In this document: piece after piece, positions 8,999-16,466 of the stretch
Numbering within the stretch: the stretch's first letter is position 1
How the letters are laid out: each line of letters begins with the position of its first letter
Assembly: GCA_051061015.1 (NCBI GenBank)
Contig: JBPFEG010000065.1
Location: 50,885-114,884 of the forward strand
Length of the DNA stretch: 64,000 bases
Direction of reading: 5' to 3'
DNA from: Methylomicrobium sp051061015
Lineage (GTDB): Bacteria; Pseudomonadota; Gammaproteobacteria; Methylococcales; Methylomonadaceae
Position numbers and translations under genes: made by a program
Notes under the pieces: model-generated
Database searches by the model: none
The model's input: the letters and a program-made list of their open reading frames with translations, nothing else
What the model was told of the DNA's origin: nothing

Positions 8999-9385
8999 AT
9001 GCAACTAAAACATCCAATATCCCCCTTATTGTTGGCTTTATTGGTCAATGGCGCTGCAACAGCGGACGTTACCGATCAAGATTTCGTAGCCCAAAAGACG
9101 CAAAACTTAATTAACCTTTGTACGTCATCGCTGCAAGATCCCCGTTATCGTGAAGCGATTCATTTTTGCCATGGTTATTTAGTCGGAGCCTATCATTATT
9201 ATCAGGCCCAGACGGCAGATAAGGCTGAACTAAAGTTCCTCTGTGCTCCGGAGCCTAAGCCATCGCGCAACGAGACAATCGCCCAGTTTGTTTCATGGGC
9301 GCAGAAACATCCGCAATACATGAACGAAATGCCGGTCGAAACTGAATTCAGATTTTTAGCCGAAAAATTTCCATGTAACAAATAA
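8999..9385 (+). CDS. Rap1a/Tai-type immunity-fold protein
   Basis: A 128-aa secreted protein with signal peptide (to ~ATA). The mature part carries the pattern of the Rap1a/Tai immunity domain: a Cys in NLCTSS, FCHGYLVGAYHY, a central FLCAPEP, then VSWAQKHPQYMNE and a terminal FPC. Characterised members neutralise type VI secreted amidases (Ssp/Tae), but many genomes have orphan copies with other periplasmic roles. No amidase toxin is adjacent; the next gene is a glycine-zipper lipoprotein 17 nt downstream, so an operon is likely. A ribosome site AGAGGA precedes the ATG. Confidence 0.6.
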   Translation: MQLKHPISPLLLALLVNGAATADVTDQDFVAQKTQNLINLCTSSLQDPRYREAIHFCHGYLVGAYHYYQAQTADKAELKFLCAPEPKPSRNETIAQFVSWAQKHPQYMNEMPVETEFRFLAEKFPCNK

Positions 9386-9402
9386 ACGAAAGAGGATACA
9401 AC

Positions 9403-9672
9403 ATGAAAAGACTTTCGATTTTAGTCATGGCCTTAGTGGCCACTATTAATTTGTCGGGTTGCGCCGGCATGACGGATACTCAGCAACGCACTACGACCGG
9501 AACTTTGGGTGGCGCGGCGGCAGGATCGGTAATCGGGGCGATTGCAGGCAATGCCGGCATGGGGGCTGCAATTGGCGCAGGCGCAGGCCTCGTGGGCGGG
9601 TATTTATATGACAAACACAAAAAAACCGAACAACGCGCCTACGAACAAGGGCGAAGAGATGCCCAACAATAA
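9403..9672 (+). CDS. Glycine-zipper outer-membrane lipoprotein
   Basis: An 89-aa lipoprotein with lipobox NLSGC followed by a glycine-zipper segment (~35-70) of repeated GxxxG motifs (GGAAAGSVIGAIAGNAG, then GAGAGLVGGYLYD) and a charged tail. This is the YMGG/Rick_17kDa surface-antigen architecture, with a membrane-embedded hairpin at the outer membrane. It probably has a structural or stress role. It follows AAAGAGGA and is co-directional with the Rap1a-like gene. Confidence 0.78.
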   Translation: MKRLSILVMALVATINLSGCAGMTDTQQRTTTGTLGGAAAGSVIGAIAGNAGMGAAIGAGAGLVGGYLYDKHKKTEQRAYEQGRRDAQQ

Positions 9673-9712
9673 TCTTGCTCCTGAGAGGGGCTCCCGGAAT
9701 GTTCTCTTCCCT

Positions 9713-9741
9713 AGTGTCCACCTGAAAGTAAAGTGGGCACT
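9713..9741. terminator. Hairpin after lipoprotein gene
   Basis: AGTGTCCAC (9713-9721) and GTGGGCACT (9733-9741) pair with one G-U across an 11-nt loop, ~40 nt past the glycine-zipper stop. It may act as a terminator, though there is no T-run. It also resembles the terminal inverted repeats of insertion sequences, but no transposase remains nearby. Confidence 0.35.
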
Positions 9742-9816
9742 ATCCGGGGCCTCTTGATGACCGGCTCAAAAACCAGCTTAACGGACGCATAGACCTTCAG
9801 CGTCAGAAAAGCCGAA

Positions 9817-10113
9817 TCAGTCGTTTTGTTTGATATCCCGTGCGGATTGGCGGGCTTTTTGTTTGACACTCCGCTTAGTTTGCCGACATTCCGGGCCACT
9901 TCGGCTGGCGTCGCGGCATTGCGCCTTGATATCCCTGCCAACTTCTCGACCTTGCTGCCTTGTATCCTGCGCTCCCTGCCTGTCATCCCGGCGATCATCG
10001 CGCCGTTCCATGCCCGGCGTTTCGGAGTAAGCGGGCGCCGACCAGACCAGCGGTCCGGCTACGCTAACAGCCAAAGTTAAAATGCTAACCTGAAAACAAG
10101 TCATACGATTCAT
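9817..10113 (-). CDS. Small secreted charged-repeat protein, paralogue 1
   Basis: A 98-aa protein with signal peptide (SVAGPLVWSAPAYS) and a very hydrophilic mature region. This region carries ERRDDRRDDRQGAQDTRQQG, a short segment with Cys in QCRD and ECRQ, and a basic tail ending IKQND. It is a paralogue of the gene at 12673. ATG 10113 follows a good AGGAGAGAG site. The mature part is likely helical and dominated by Arg/Asp/Gln, as in small periplasmic stress or acid-binding proteins, but no function is known. It lies mirror-image to its paralogue across the patatin gene. Confidence 0.7.
   Translation of the reverse strand: MNRMTCFQVSILTLAVSVAGPLVWSAPAYSETPGMERRDDRRDDRQGAQDTRQQGREVGRDIKAQCRDASRSGPECRQTKRSVKQKARQSARDIKQND
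9939..10085. repeat. Inverted repeat arm L flanking the patatin gene
   Basis: This segment matches 12698-12844 in inverted orientation over about 147 bp with roughly ten mismatches counted by eye. The inner 85 bp (9939-10023 versus 12760-12844) differ at only two positions. It corresponds to the signal-peptide and charged-repeat coding part of the two small secreted genes. Confidence 0.85.
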
Positions 10114-10276
10114 ACTCTCTCTCCTGTGATTAATCCCCTGGACGCAAAAATGTGAATGGTATCTCTTCTCGAAACCTATGTGGACGCCTCGTTTATTGCA
10201 TGCCAGGTTTTTCAATTTTTAATAAAAATTAAGACCAAAATTACAGCCGTATATTCCGTCTCTTAGAGAGGTTTTT

Positions 10277-10483
10277 CTACTTCAGGCTCATCATGTTTTC
10301 GATCTCCGTCGGGAGCTGTGCAGCATCGCGTTTAACTTCTTCTCGCCTGTCGACTCCATGACTATCCTCGATAATCTCGTTTTCACGTTGCTCATTGCTT
10401 GACTGCGTTTTACCCGAAGCGCAACATTTGGCTGAAAATGGGCGAGAAAGCCCTTTGAAATTGTTAGCAGCGTCGACGACGGA
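10277..10483 (-). other. Open in-frame extension after patatin stop
   Basis: Directly after the TAG of the patatin gene, the same frame stays open for 68 codons to a second TAG at 10277-10279. It encodes a Ser/Cys-containing stretch and then a charged, helix-like segment (EQRENEIIEDSHGVDRREEV). It could be an ancestral C-terminus cut off by a nonsense change, a readthrough extension, or chance. No separate start with a ribosome site is visible. Confidence 0.3.
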
Positions 10484-12322
10484 CTAATTGGCGGCAAAAA
10501 GTTTGTCGTCGACTCGCGCCAAAAATTTCAATAGCTCGGGCATTTTATCCAGGATCGCTTTTTCGCCGATTGCAGCCATCTCATCCGCGCGCGTAAATTC
10601 CGTGATGTCAAATTCGTTAACGTCAGGCTGAACGACAAAATCCGCGGGTTGCACTCCCACTGAATTCATATTCACGTTTTGTACAATGTAAGTCCGCATA
10701 ATTGTCTGCAGCGTAGACGCCACCTTCATTTTCGACGTCGGGGTATTCGGGCGATTCGAGGCAAACTCTTGTTTTATCTGAGCGGTGACGCTGACTGCGA
10801 TCACGAAATTACATCCTTTGCTTACCAGTACGTTGGCCGGCACATTGTTGATAATGCTGCCATCAACCAATGCCCTGCCATCGCGATTAATCGGTGACGA
10901 TAGAACTGGCAAGTTGATACTCTCCAGGATGGCAGACGCGGAGTCTCCCTCTTCCCGTACGACGGGCTGACCTTTGACCAGGTCCACGGTGATCGAAACA
11001 ACGGGAATGGGCAGTTGTTCCAAACGACTGTCGCTTAGGTAATTTCTAAGCATTGGATCGAATTGCCCGAGTCGGTATTTGCTCAGGAGGTACCAGTGAC
11101 CCCCATTGGGCAGATAGCGAAACAGCCAGGAGGGCGTTAGATCCTTCACAAAACAGTCGACACTGTGGTCGGGCTTCATCCCCGAGGCATACAAGATACC
11201 TATCATCGCCCCAGCGCTGGTTCCGGCAATCATGTCGACGACGATTCCGTTCTCTTCCAGCGCCTTGAGCACTCCCAGGTGCGCCATGCCTTTAGCCGCG
11301 CCACCGCCAAGCGCAAGGCCAATTCGAACTCCCCGCAAGGTATGGATAATTCGCTCGAGACCGTTCACGACTTGCTTGCCTCGATTTTCCGGTGGGTCGT
11401 CAAACGAAACCTTAAAATCTCGATTCGCGAGCGACATTAACTCGGGAGCCAAAGGAGACCAGGGGCTATTGCCTGGCAACAGCCAAACGATATTGATCTT
11501 TTGTCGCCAATTGGGAGCGCGTTGTGTGATGGCCCTGAGTCGAGAGACTGATTCTTTCCAATGCTCGGGAGTAACGCACCAAAACACCTCATCGCAGGAC
11601 TCCACAAGATTGGATGCCTTCCCTATTTCGGTTGCCGCGTCGATATCGAAAAAAATTGGCTTTAATCTGGGTAGCCTGCTGACCCGTTGGCGGATCTCCG
11701 GTTCTGAAACATAACGGCCGTCTTGGAGCAAGCAAAAATGAGGGATGTCTTCCATCAGCAGCCAATCCGGCTGGTCGCTGAAGACGCAGGGAGATTCGCC
11801 TAGTTCTTTCAAGCGCTGAAGCAATCGGCGAGTCAGCTGCTTCGTCGTTGGCGACTGATGAAAAATGGCTATGAGCCGAGGCTTCTTTTTGCGACGATCC
11901 TTCATCAGAACGCTATGCACCACCTCGGCAACCATGCGAGTCAAGTTCTGTCGGAACACGTCGTGTTGCTTGGTCAACTCAAGTGCAGTTTGATAATTGA
12001 GTCGAAGCAGTGTCGTTGGATTCTCGGCGATTACTTGCAATGGAGACGGTTCTCCCAGAGCAGCTGCCAAAGCACCGATTTGCCCACCACCGGATTGGTA
12101 GCGATCCACTATGATTTTTCCCTGAATATCGATGAGCGACTGCCTTATGCGACCTTGGATCACTAAATAAATGGAATCCAAGGGCTCATTGGAGCGTTGT
12201 ATGACCTCGCCGGAATCAAATCTTAGGAGTTGGCATGCATTGCTGATCTCGCGCACCAATTCATCGCTCAGTCCTTCCGCGCAAGGGTGCATTTTGAGCA
12301 GTAAAAATTTGTCGTCAGTCAT
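10484..12322 (-). CDS. Cyclic-nucleotide-binding patatin-like phospholipase
   Basis: Neuropathy-target-esterase/RssA-type lipid hydrolase of 612 aa. A cNMP-binding domain covers ~10-130 (IYLVIQGRIRQS, then GQIGALAAALGEPSP). A linker region (~140-330) follows that resembles the CheY/Rossmann-like spacer seen in related bacterial proteins. The patatin domain (~340-530) has the oxyanion loop LALGGGAAKGMAHLGVL, nucleophile Ser369 in GTSAGAMIG and Asp487 in LVDGSIINN, so the catalytic dyad is intact. It has no DNA-binding domain. ATG 12322 is preferred over the upstream in-frame start because the family begins close to the cNMP fold. It is flanked by inverted copies of a small secreted gene, so the gene may be invertible by recombination. 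Confidence 0.88.
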   Translation of the reverse strand: MTDDKFLLLKMHPCAEGLSDELVREISNACQLLRFDSGEVIQRSNEPLDSIYLVIQGRIRQSLIDIQGKIIVDRYQSGGGQIGALAAALGEPSPLQVIAENPTTLLRLNYQTALELTKQHDVFRQNLTRMVAEVVHSVLMKDRRKKKPRLIAIFHQSPTTKQLTRRLLQRLKELGESPCVFSDQPDWLLMEDIPHFCLLQDGRYVSEPEIRQRVSRLPRLKPIFFDIDAATEIGKASNLVESCDEVFWCVTPEHWKESVSRLRAITQRAPNWRQKINIVWLLPGNSPWSPLAPELMSLANRDFKVSFDDPPENRGKQVVNGLERIIHTLRGVRIGLALGGGAAKGMAHLGVLKALEENGIVVDMIAGTSAGAMIGILYASGMKPDHSVDCFVKDLTPSWLFRYLPNGGHWYLLSKYRLGQFDPMLRNYLSDSRLEQLPIPVVSITVDLVKGQPVVREEGDSASAILESINLPVLSSPINRDGRALVDGSIINNVPANVLVSKGCNFVIAVSVTAQIKQEFASNRPNTPTSKMKVASTLQTIMRTYIVQNVNMNSVGVQPADFVVQPDVNEFDITEFTRADEMAAIGEKAILDKMPELLKFLARVDDKLFAAN

Positions 12323-12535
12323 CGTTAATTGCCCTGAACGAGTGTTTGAGTTAGGTCCAGCATCCACAATCGGCGTTTCGTTACTATACCAAGAAAAAAC
12401 CTGGCACAACTAACTATTGGCGATGAATTTCACAGCGGATTCATCTGCTCAAATATGGGTGCCCTATAAAACCTCTAATATTAAGATATTCGATTCAAAT
12501 TGTTTCTTTATCAACAGTTAGCGAAATATTGGCAC

Positions 12536-12580
12536 TTGGACTAAAGGCCAATAGCGTAATCACTTTCTAAATGATCAAAT
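12536..12580 (+). promoter_or_regulatory. Regulon promoter, site 2 (small secreted gene)
   Basis: The palindrome TTGGACTAAAGGCCAA (12536-12551) is followed by TAGCG. A -10 candidate TCAAAT lies at 12575-12580, 24 nt past the palindrome. The downstream ATG at 12673 is 121 nt from the dyad. The paralogous gene on the other side of the patatin locus has no such site. Confidence 0.68.
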
Positions 12581-12672
12581 GCTTTTGCTTGCATTGAGAA
12601 AGTACTCGCAAAGACGGACTAAACGAATAACACAGGATCATCATTATGTGCATCCAACACAGGGGAGAAATT

Positions 12673-12966
12673 ATGAAAAAGACTTATTTGCAGGTCGGCA
12701 TTTTAACTTTGGCTTTTGGCGTAGCCGGACCTTTGCTTTGGTCAGCACCCGCTTACTCCGAAACGCCGGGCATAGAACGGCGCGATGACCGCCGGGATGA
12801 CAGGCAGGGAGCGCAGGATACAAGGCAGCAAGGTCGAGAAGTTGCACGAGGTGCCAAGGACGCATGCAAGGACGCTGGCGAGAATCGGTCGGATTGTCGG
12901 CAAGGAAAACGGGGAATCAAACAAGATGCCCGTGAAGCCGGCCGTGAGCTCAAACAAAACGATTGA
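12673..12966 (+). CDS. Small secreted charged-repeat protein, paralogue 2
   Basis: A 97-aa protein with signal peptide (GVAGPLLWSAPAYS) and the mature motif ERRDDRRDDRQGAQDTRQQG, near-identical to the gene at 9817. The C-terminal half has diverged (ACKDAGENRSDCRQGKRG, then ELKQND) but keeps two Cys and the basic/acidic character. ATG 12673 follows AGGGGAGAAA. Unlike its paralogue it carries the palindromic regulon promoter, so the two copies are probably expressed under different conditions. Function unknown. Confidence 0.75.
   Translation: MKKTYLQVGILTLAFGVAGPLLWSAPAYSETPGIERRDDRRDDRQGAQDTRQQGREVARGAKDACKDAGENRSDCRQGKRGIKQDAREAGRELKQND
12698..12844. repeat. Inverted repeat arm R flanking the patatin gene
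   Basis: Partner of 9939-10085. The arms point toward each other, enclosing ~2.6 kb with the patatin gene, its upstream region and regulon site 2. High identity in the inner 85 bp implies a recent duplication or ongoing gene conversion. Confidence 0.85.
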
Positions 12967-13321
12967 TTCGGCATTATCGAGTGCAGTCGACTTTCAAAAG
13001 GTTCCTGGTCGTGGGTTTGGATGACTACGCGTTGTGGACTTCATGATGTTGCTGTGCTTCCCGCATCGCGGGCATTCCAAATTTCAGTAAGGGGCATTCT
13101 TTCGAACTGATTTTCACATGATTAATCCAGGATTGGTGATCCAATCCTGGGTGAAGAGGCTCGAACATCGTAGCGTGCAATACGCTTGCGGATAAAACCA
13201 TATCGATGCTTACAAAAGGCACACACCTCCACGGCAGTTGTCCGGTTACTAATAATCCTTTTGCTATATGCAACATACAGACTACACGATTCATTAATGT
13301 TGGCTGATTGGGAGACAAAAA
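12967..13321. other. Intergenic region with perfect hairpin
   Basis: No convincing gene. It contains CCAGGATTGG-TGAT-CCAATCCTGG at 13127-13150, a perfect 10-bp stem with a 4-nt loop and no U-run. A minus-strand reading near 13025-13160 ends in a protein-like segment with Cys and several His (SKECPLLKFGMPAMREAQ). It has no intact upstream part and may be the tail of a lost gene. Confidence 0.35.
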
Positions 13322-14500
13322 ATGAACGCACAAGACTCGGAATTTGAAATCTCCCTGGTCAGGGATGACCTGTTGTTCCGCCTTCAGCGCCGCTTCGGCC
13401 TGATACCGGATCATGGCCTGGGATTGATCCGGCGGGCGATTTTCTTCAGCCTCGTGGCTTGGCTGCCCGTTGTGGCCTGGGCTGTCTTCAACGGCCGGGC
13501 GTTGCCCGGCACCGTCAGCGAACCGTTGCTCCAGCATTTCGGCATCCACGTTCGTTTCCTGCTCGCACTACCGTTATTGATCGTCGGCGAAGGCGGTGTG
13601 CATGGCATGACCACCCGTCTCATCCCCTACTTCCATACCTCCGGCCTAATCCGGAACGAACAACGGGAGGCATTCAGGGAGGTGCTTCGGGATATGTTCC
13701 AACTACGCAACAGTTCCTATCCCTGGATCGTGATCGCGGCTCTTATCGTCGCTTGGATCGGATTCCAGCCGCCCAGCCAGGATAAGCATGAACTGGTGTG
13801 GGCCAACATCGGCGAACCGACGCATTTCAACCTGGGGTTCGGCGGCTGGTGGCTGGATCACGTGGCTCAGCCGATCTTTTTTGCCCTCCTCTGCGCGTGG
13901 CTTTGGCGACTAATCCTGCTATTCCTGCTGATGAAGCGTATCGCCGCCCTGGATCTACAAATCGTTCCTACCCATTCCGATCGAGCCGGCGGCCTCGGTT
14001 TCCTCGAACGGCTCACGAAAGCCTTCAGCCTGTTCACCTTCGCCCTGTCCGCTGTGCTGGCTTCTCGCCTCGCGCATGATGTGATCTATCACGGCGTGCA
14101 CGTTATGTCCTTGAAGCTGGAAGTCGTGGTTTTCCTAATCCTGTTGGTCATGTTGTGCCTGACGCCATTGATGGTGTTCATCCCTAAACTTGCTGCGGCC
14201 AAAAAGCAAGCGCTGTTGGACTACGGTGCCCTGGTCGGAGAACACGGACGCCTTGTCCACAGGCGCTGGATTTTAGGGGAGTCACTGGACGATTCGTCCC
14301 TGCTGGAGGCTCAGGAAATTGGCCCCGTAGCCGATACTGTCGGACTTTACGAGGCCGTGGCGAACATGAGAGTGGCCCCCATCGGCAAGTCAGCGATCCT
14401 CTTCGTAGCCTTACCCGCTTTAATTCCAATGCTGATGCTATTCGCCATCGAGATTCCAATCAAGGAAATGTTGCTGAAGATATTGGGATCCTTGGCTTAG
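13322..14500 (+). CDS. Multi-pass membrane protein, paralogue 2
   Basis: A 392-aa integral membrane protein with about six to seven hydrophobic segments, colinear over its whole length with the protein at 7224-8414. The conserved loop motif IVPTHSDRAGGLGFLERL and the ending PIGKSAILFVALPALIP are present. A good ribosome site (GGGAG) lies just before the ATG. Unknown function; the family is not one I can name. It follows the small secreted gene in the same direction, mirroring the arrangement on the other side of the patatin locus. Confidence 0.77.
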   Translation: MNAQDSEFEISLVRDDLLFRLQRRFGLIPDHGLGLIRRAIFFSLVAWLPVVAWAVFNGRALPGTVSEPLLQHFGIHVRFLLALPLLIVGEGGVHGMTTRLIPYFHTSGLIRNEQREAFREVLRDMFQLRNSSYPWIVIAALIVAWIGFQPPSQDKHELVWANIGEPTHFNLGFGGWWLDHVAQPIFFALLCAWLWRLILLFLLMKRIAALDLQIVPTHSDRAGGLGFLERLTKAFSLFTFALSAVLASRLAHDVIYHGVHVMSLKLEVVVFLILLVMLCLTPLMVFIPKLAAAKKQALLDYGALVGEHGRLVHRRWILGESLDDSSLLEAQEIGPVADTVGLYEAVANMRVAPIGKSAILFVALPALIPMLMLFAIEIPIKEMLLKILGSLA

Positions 14501-14509
14501 CGCATGTCG

Positions 14510-14765
14510 TTATATACAAATATCGTCATACCCGCCGGGAAGCGGGTCGACTGCAGGGATGCCACCACTAAAGGGTGGTCTATGGACAGAGGTACGACCC
14601 CAAGGATGGGGGAGGTAGATCGCGTCGGGAACAAGCGATCGAGGGCAATGCAGGAGCAATTGCCGAATCCAGGGCCATGGATAGTAAGCTCTAAACCTCC
14701 CTGTAGCCTGGATTCCGGCAATCTATGTCGAAAAAACGAATTTGTGTATAAAGGCATGGGCTTAG
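14510..14765. repeat. Unclassified structured repeat-like element
   Basis: About 255 bp without an open gene but with several dyads. ATTGCCGAATCCAGGGC (14659-14675) pairs with GCCTGGATTCCGGCAAT (14706-14722). GATCGC and GCGATC flank a short loop near 14620-14640. Near-matching A/T-rich ends face each other (tatacaaatatcg near 14515, cgaatttgtgtata near 14738). The make-up resembles a non-autonomous interspersed element (MITE-like), but no second full copy is in the window. Confidence 0.45.
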
Positions 14766-14875
14766 CAGTGCCGTTCTGATCGCATCCAAACACAAACCTG
14801 CCGCTGATAATCGAAATTTTTGTACTCGGATGTCACAAAATGGTCGGCGACAATGTCGACCTGAAATAATGTTGG

Positions 14876-16357
14876 TTATCCTTTTCGTATTAATTTAAAG
14901 ACCCCATAACCCCATTCAGATAAGTCCAGATAGAGTCCTGGTGAAACCAGGCTATCGCCACTGCGCTCATAACTTTCGGAGCCCATTAAACTTTTAAGCT
15001 CATAGATGTCTCCCCCGGCATTTGCTAAGGGCAACGGGAGATAACACTGGCTTTGGTTCGGTGCGTAGTTAACCGCAGCGATCGCTTGTTGCCCTTCTTG
15101 TCCTTGCCAAGCAAAGGCAATTAGGCAGTTCGACGTCCAATTGCCATCCCAAGCCGGTTTGCATTCCAGCAACTGCCAATCCCCATTGCGGAACACATCC
15201 AGCCGCAGAGCCTCGAGAAGATGACGATAAAACTCCTGCAGCCCCGGATCGGAAGGTTGTTCCGGTCCCCGACAGAGGTGGACGGAAATTTTCTTCAACC
15301 ATCCTTGCAATTGCCCTTCGTGAAAGAAGCGCAAGCCGGGGTTGAAATAAGTCAAAACAGCCGCGGCTTCATGGACATGAGAAGAAAAGGTCGCGGCGGC
15401 GCGGGATTCATCGTGATTCTCTAAAAAACGGGCGGATTTCTTCTGATAGTCCAGGTCTGCCCAGAAATGTTCCCGTACCGGACGCGCCTGTTGCTCTCGC
15501 AAGCGGTCGTACAAGCGTTTGTCGTAAGTATAATCGAAGCCTTGCTGCTGCAGCGTCCACTCGAGGTCCCAGTAAACCTCCGCCATGAACACAAAATCTG
15601 GATGCTGTTCCCGGACCTTCAGGGTGACAATGGGCCAAAACGGCTCAGCGGCGATGCCCCAGGTGCGATGGAAGATGTCCGGTAAAACCAGCATTGCCAT
15701 GTCGCAGCGCAGGCCGTCGCAGTTTTGGGAAATTTTTAATAACTCATCGATCTGAGCGGCCTGCAAGTCAGGGTTTCCGTAATTGAGCTGCAAGGTATCC
15801 GGCCAGCCATCAAAATAAGGGTCGCGTCCGTAAGCCTTAATAGCAGGCCCTTGCGGCAAGTCCAGTTTGATATAGTTTTGCGGCTGCCCGGCGAGCTGCT
15901 CTTCCGTGCCGGAAACATAATATTCCGGATGCGCCTGCACCCAGGGATGGTCGGGAGCGGTATGATTGGGCACAAAATCCAGCATCAATTTGAGTCCTTG
16001 TCGATGCATGCGGTCGCGCAGACGTGTCAACGCTTCCGCCTCCCCTAATTGGGGATTGAGGGTATAAGCAGTAATCGCAAACCCGGAGCCGCAGATATCA
16101 TCCTCCTCCAAGTCCGGTAGAAGTTCCCGATATTCGGCGAGCCAATGGGGGTTGGAACGGGAAACCTTGCGCCCTGCTTCCCCGGTTTGCCAGACGCTAA
16201 GGCAGTAAATCCAGTCGAATCCTAAATTTGCCAGCTCATCCAGTTCGGCATCGGGAATGTCATCCAGCGTCGCCGGGCGGCCGATTTGACGTGACAGCCG
16301 ATTGAGCCAGACACGGGTATTGATTTGGTAAATGGAAGGATGATGAGCGCTATTCAT
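14876..16357 (-). CDS. Alpha-amylase family glycoside hydrolase (GH13)
   Basis: Predicted alpha-glucan or trehalose-type hydrolase/transferase of 493 aa with a (beta/alpha)8 GH13 barrel. Visible motifs are LMLDFVPNHTA (region I), GLRCDMAML with the nucleophile Asp (region II), FMAEVYWDLEW with the acid/base Glu (region III) and FLENHDESRAA (region IV). The N-terminus IYQINTRVWL is typical of GH13 sugar-interconverting enzymes. The exact substrate cannot be read. It follows the large glucosidase gene by ~110 nt in the same direction, so it is probably the second gene of an operon under regulon site 3. ATG 16357 is used; a start four codons upstream is possible. Confidence 0.87.
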   Translation of the reverse strand: MNSAHHPSIYQINTRVWLNRLSRQIGRPATLDDIPDAELDELANLGFDWIYCLSVWQTGEAGRKVSRSNPHWLAEYRELLPDLEEDDICGSGFAITAYTLNPQLGEAEALTRLRDRMHRQGLKLMLDFVPNHTAPDHPWVQAHPEYYVSGTEEQLAGQPQNYIKLDLPQGPAIKAYGRDPYFDGWPDTLQLNYGNPDLQAAQIDELLKISQNCDGLRCDMAMLVLPDIFHRTWGIAAEPFWPIVTLKVREQHPDFVFMAEVYWDLEWTLQQQGFDYTYDKRLYDRLREQQARPVREHFWADLDYQKKSARFLENHDESRAAATFSSHVHEAAAVLTYFNPGLRFFHEGQLQGWLKKISVHLCRGPEQPSDPGLQEFYRHLLEALRLDVFRNGDWQLLECKPAWDGNWTSNCLIAFAWQGQEGQQAIAAVNYAPNQSQCYLPLPLANAGGDIYELKSLMGSESYERSGDSLVSPGLYLDLSEWGYGVFKLIRKG

Positions 16358-16466
16358 GATTTTCCCCATAATGAAAACGGTAAAATTTTAGCAGCACAGG
16401 ATGCTGATTTTTGGGTACGGAAGTGGGTCATAAACATTCCCGGCCTCCATCTGCCAAACCCCATCG

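Noticed and set aside
10484..12322. cNMP-binding patatin protein as the regulon's transcription factor
   Set aside because: It has a cyclic-nucleotide domain but no helix-turn-helix; its C-terminal domain is a hydrolase with an intact Ser-Asp dyad.
13025..13549. Long minus-strand ORF of 174 codons opposite the start of membrane paralogue 2
   Set aside because: Most of it lies antisense to a clear membrane protein gene. Only the last ~45 codons outside that gene look protein-like, so no intact gene is supported.
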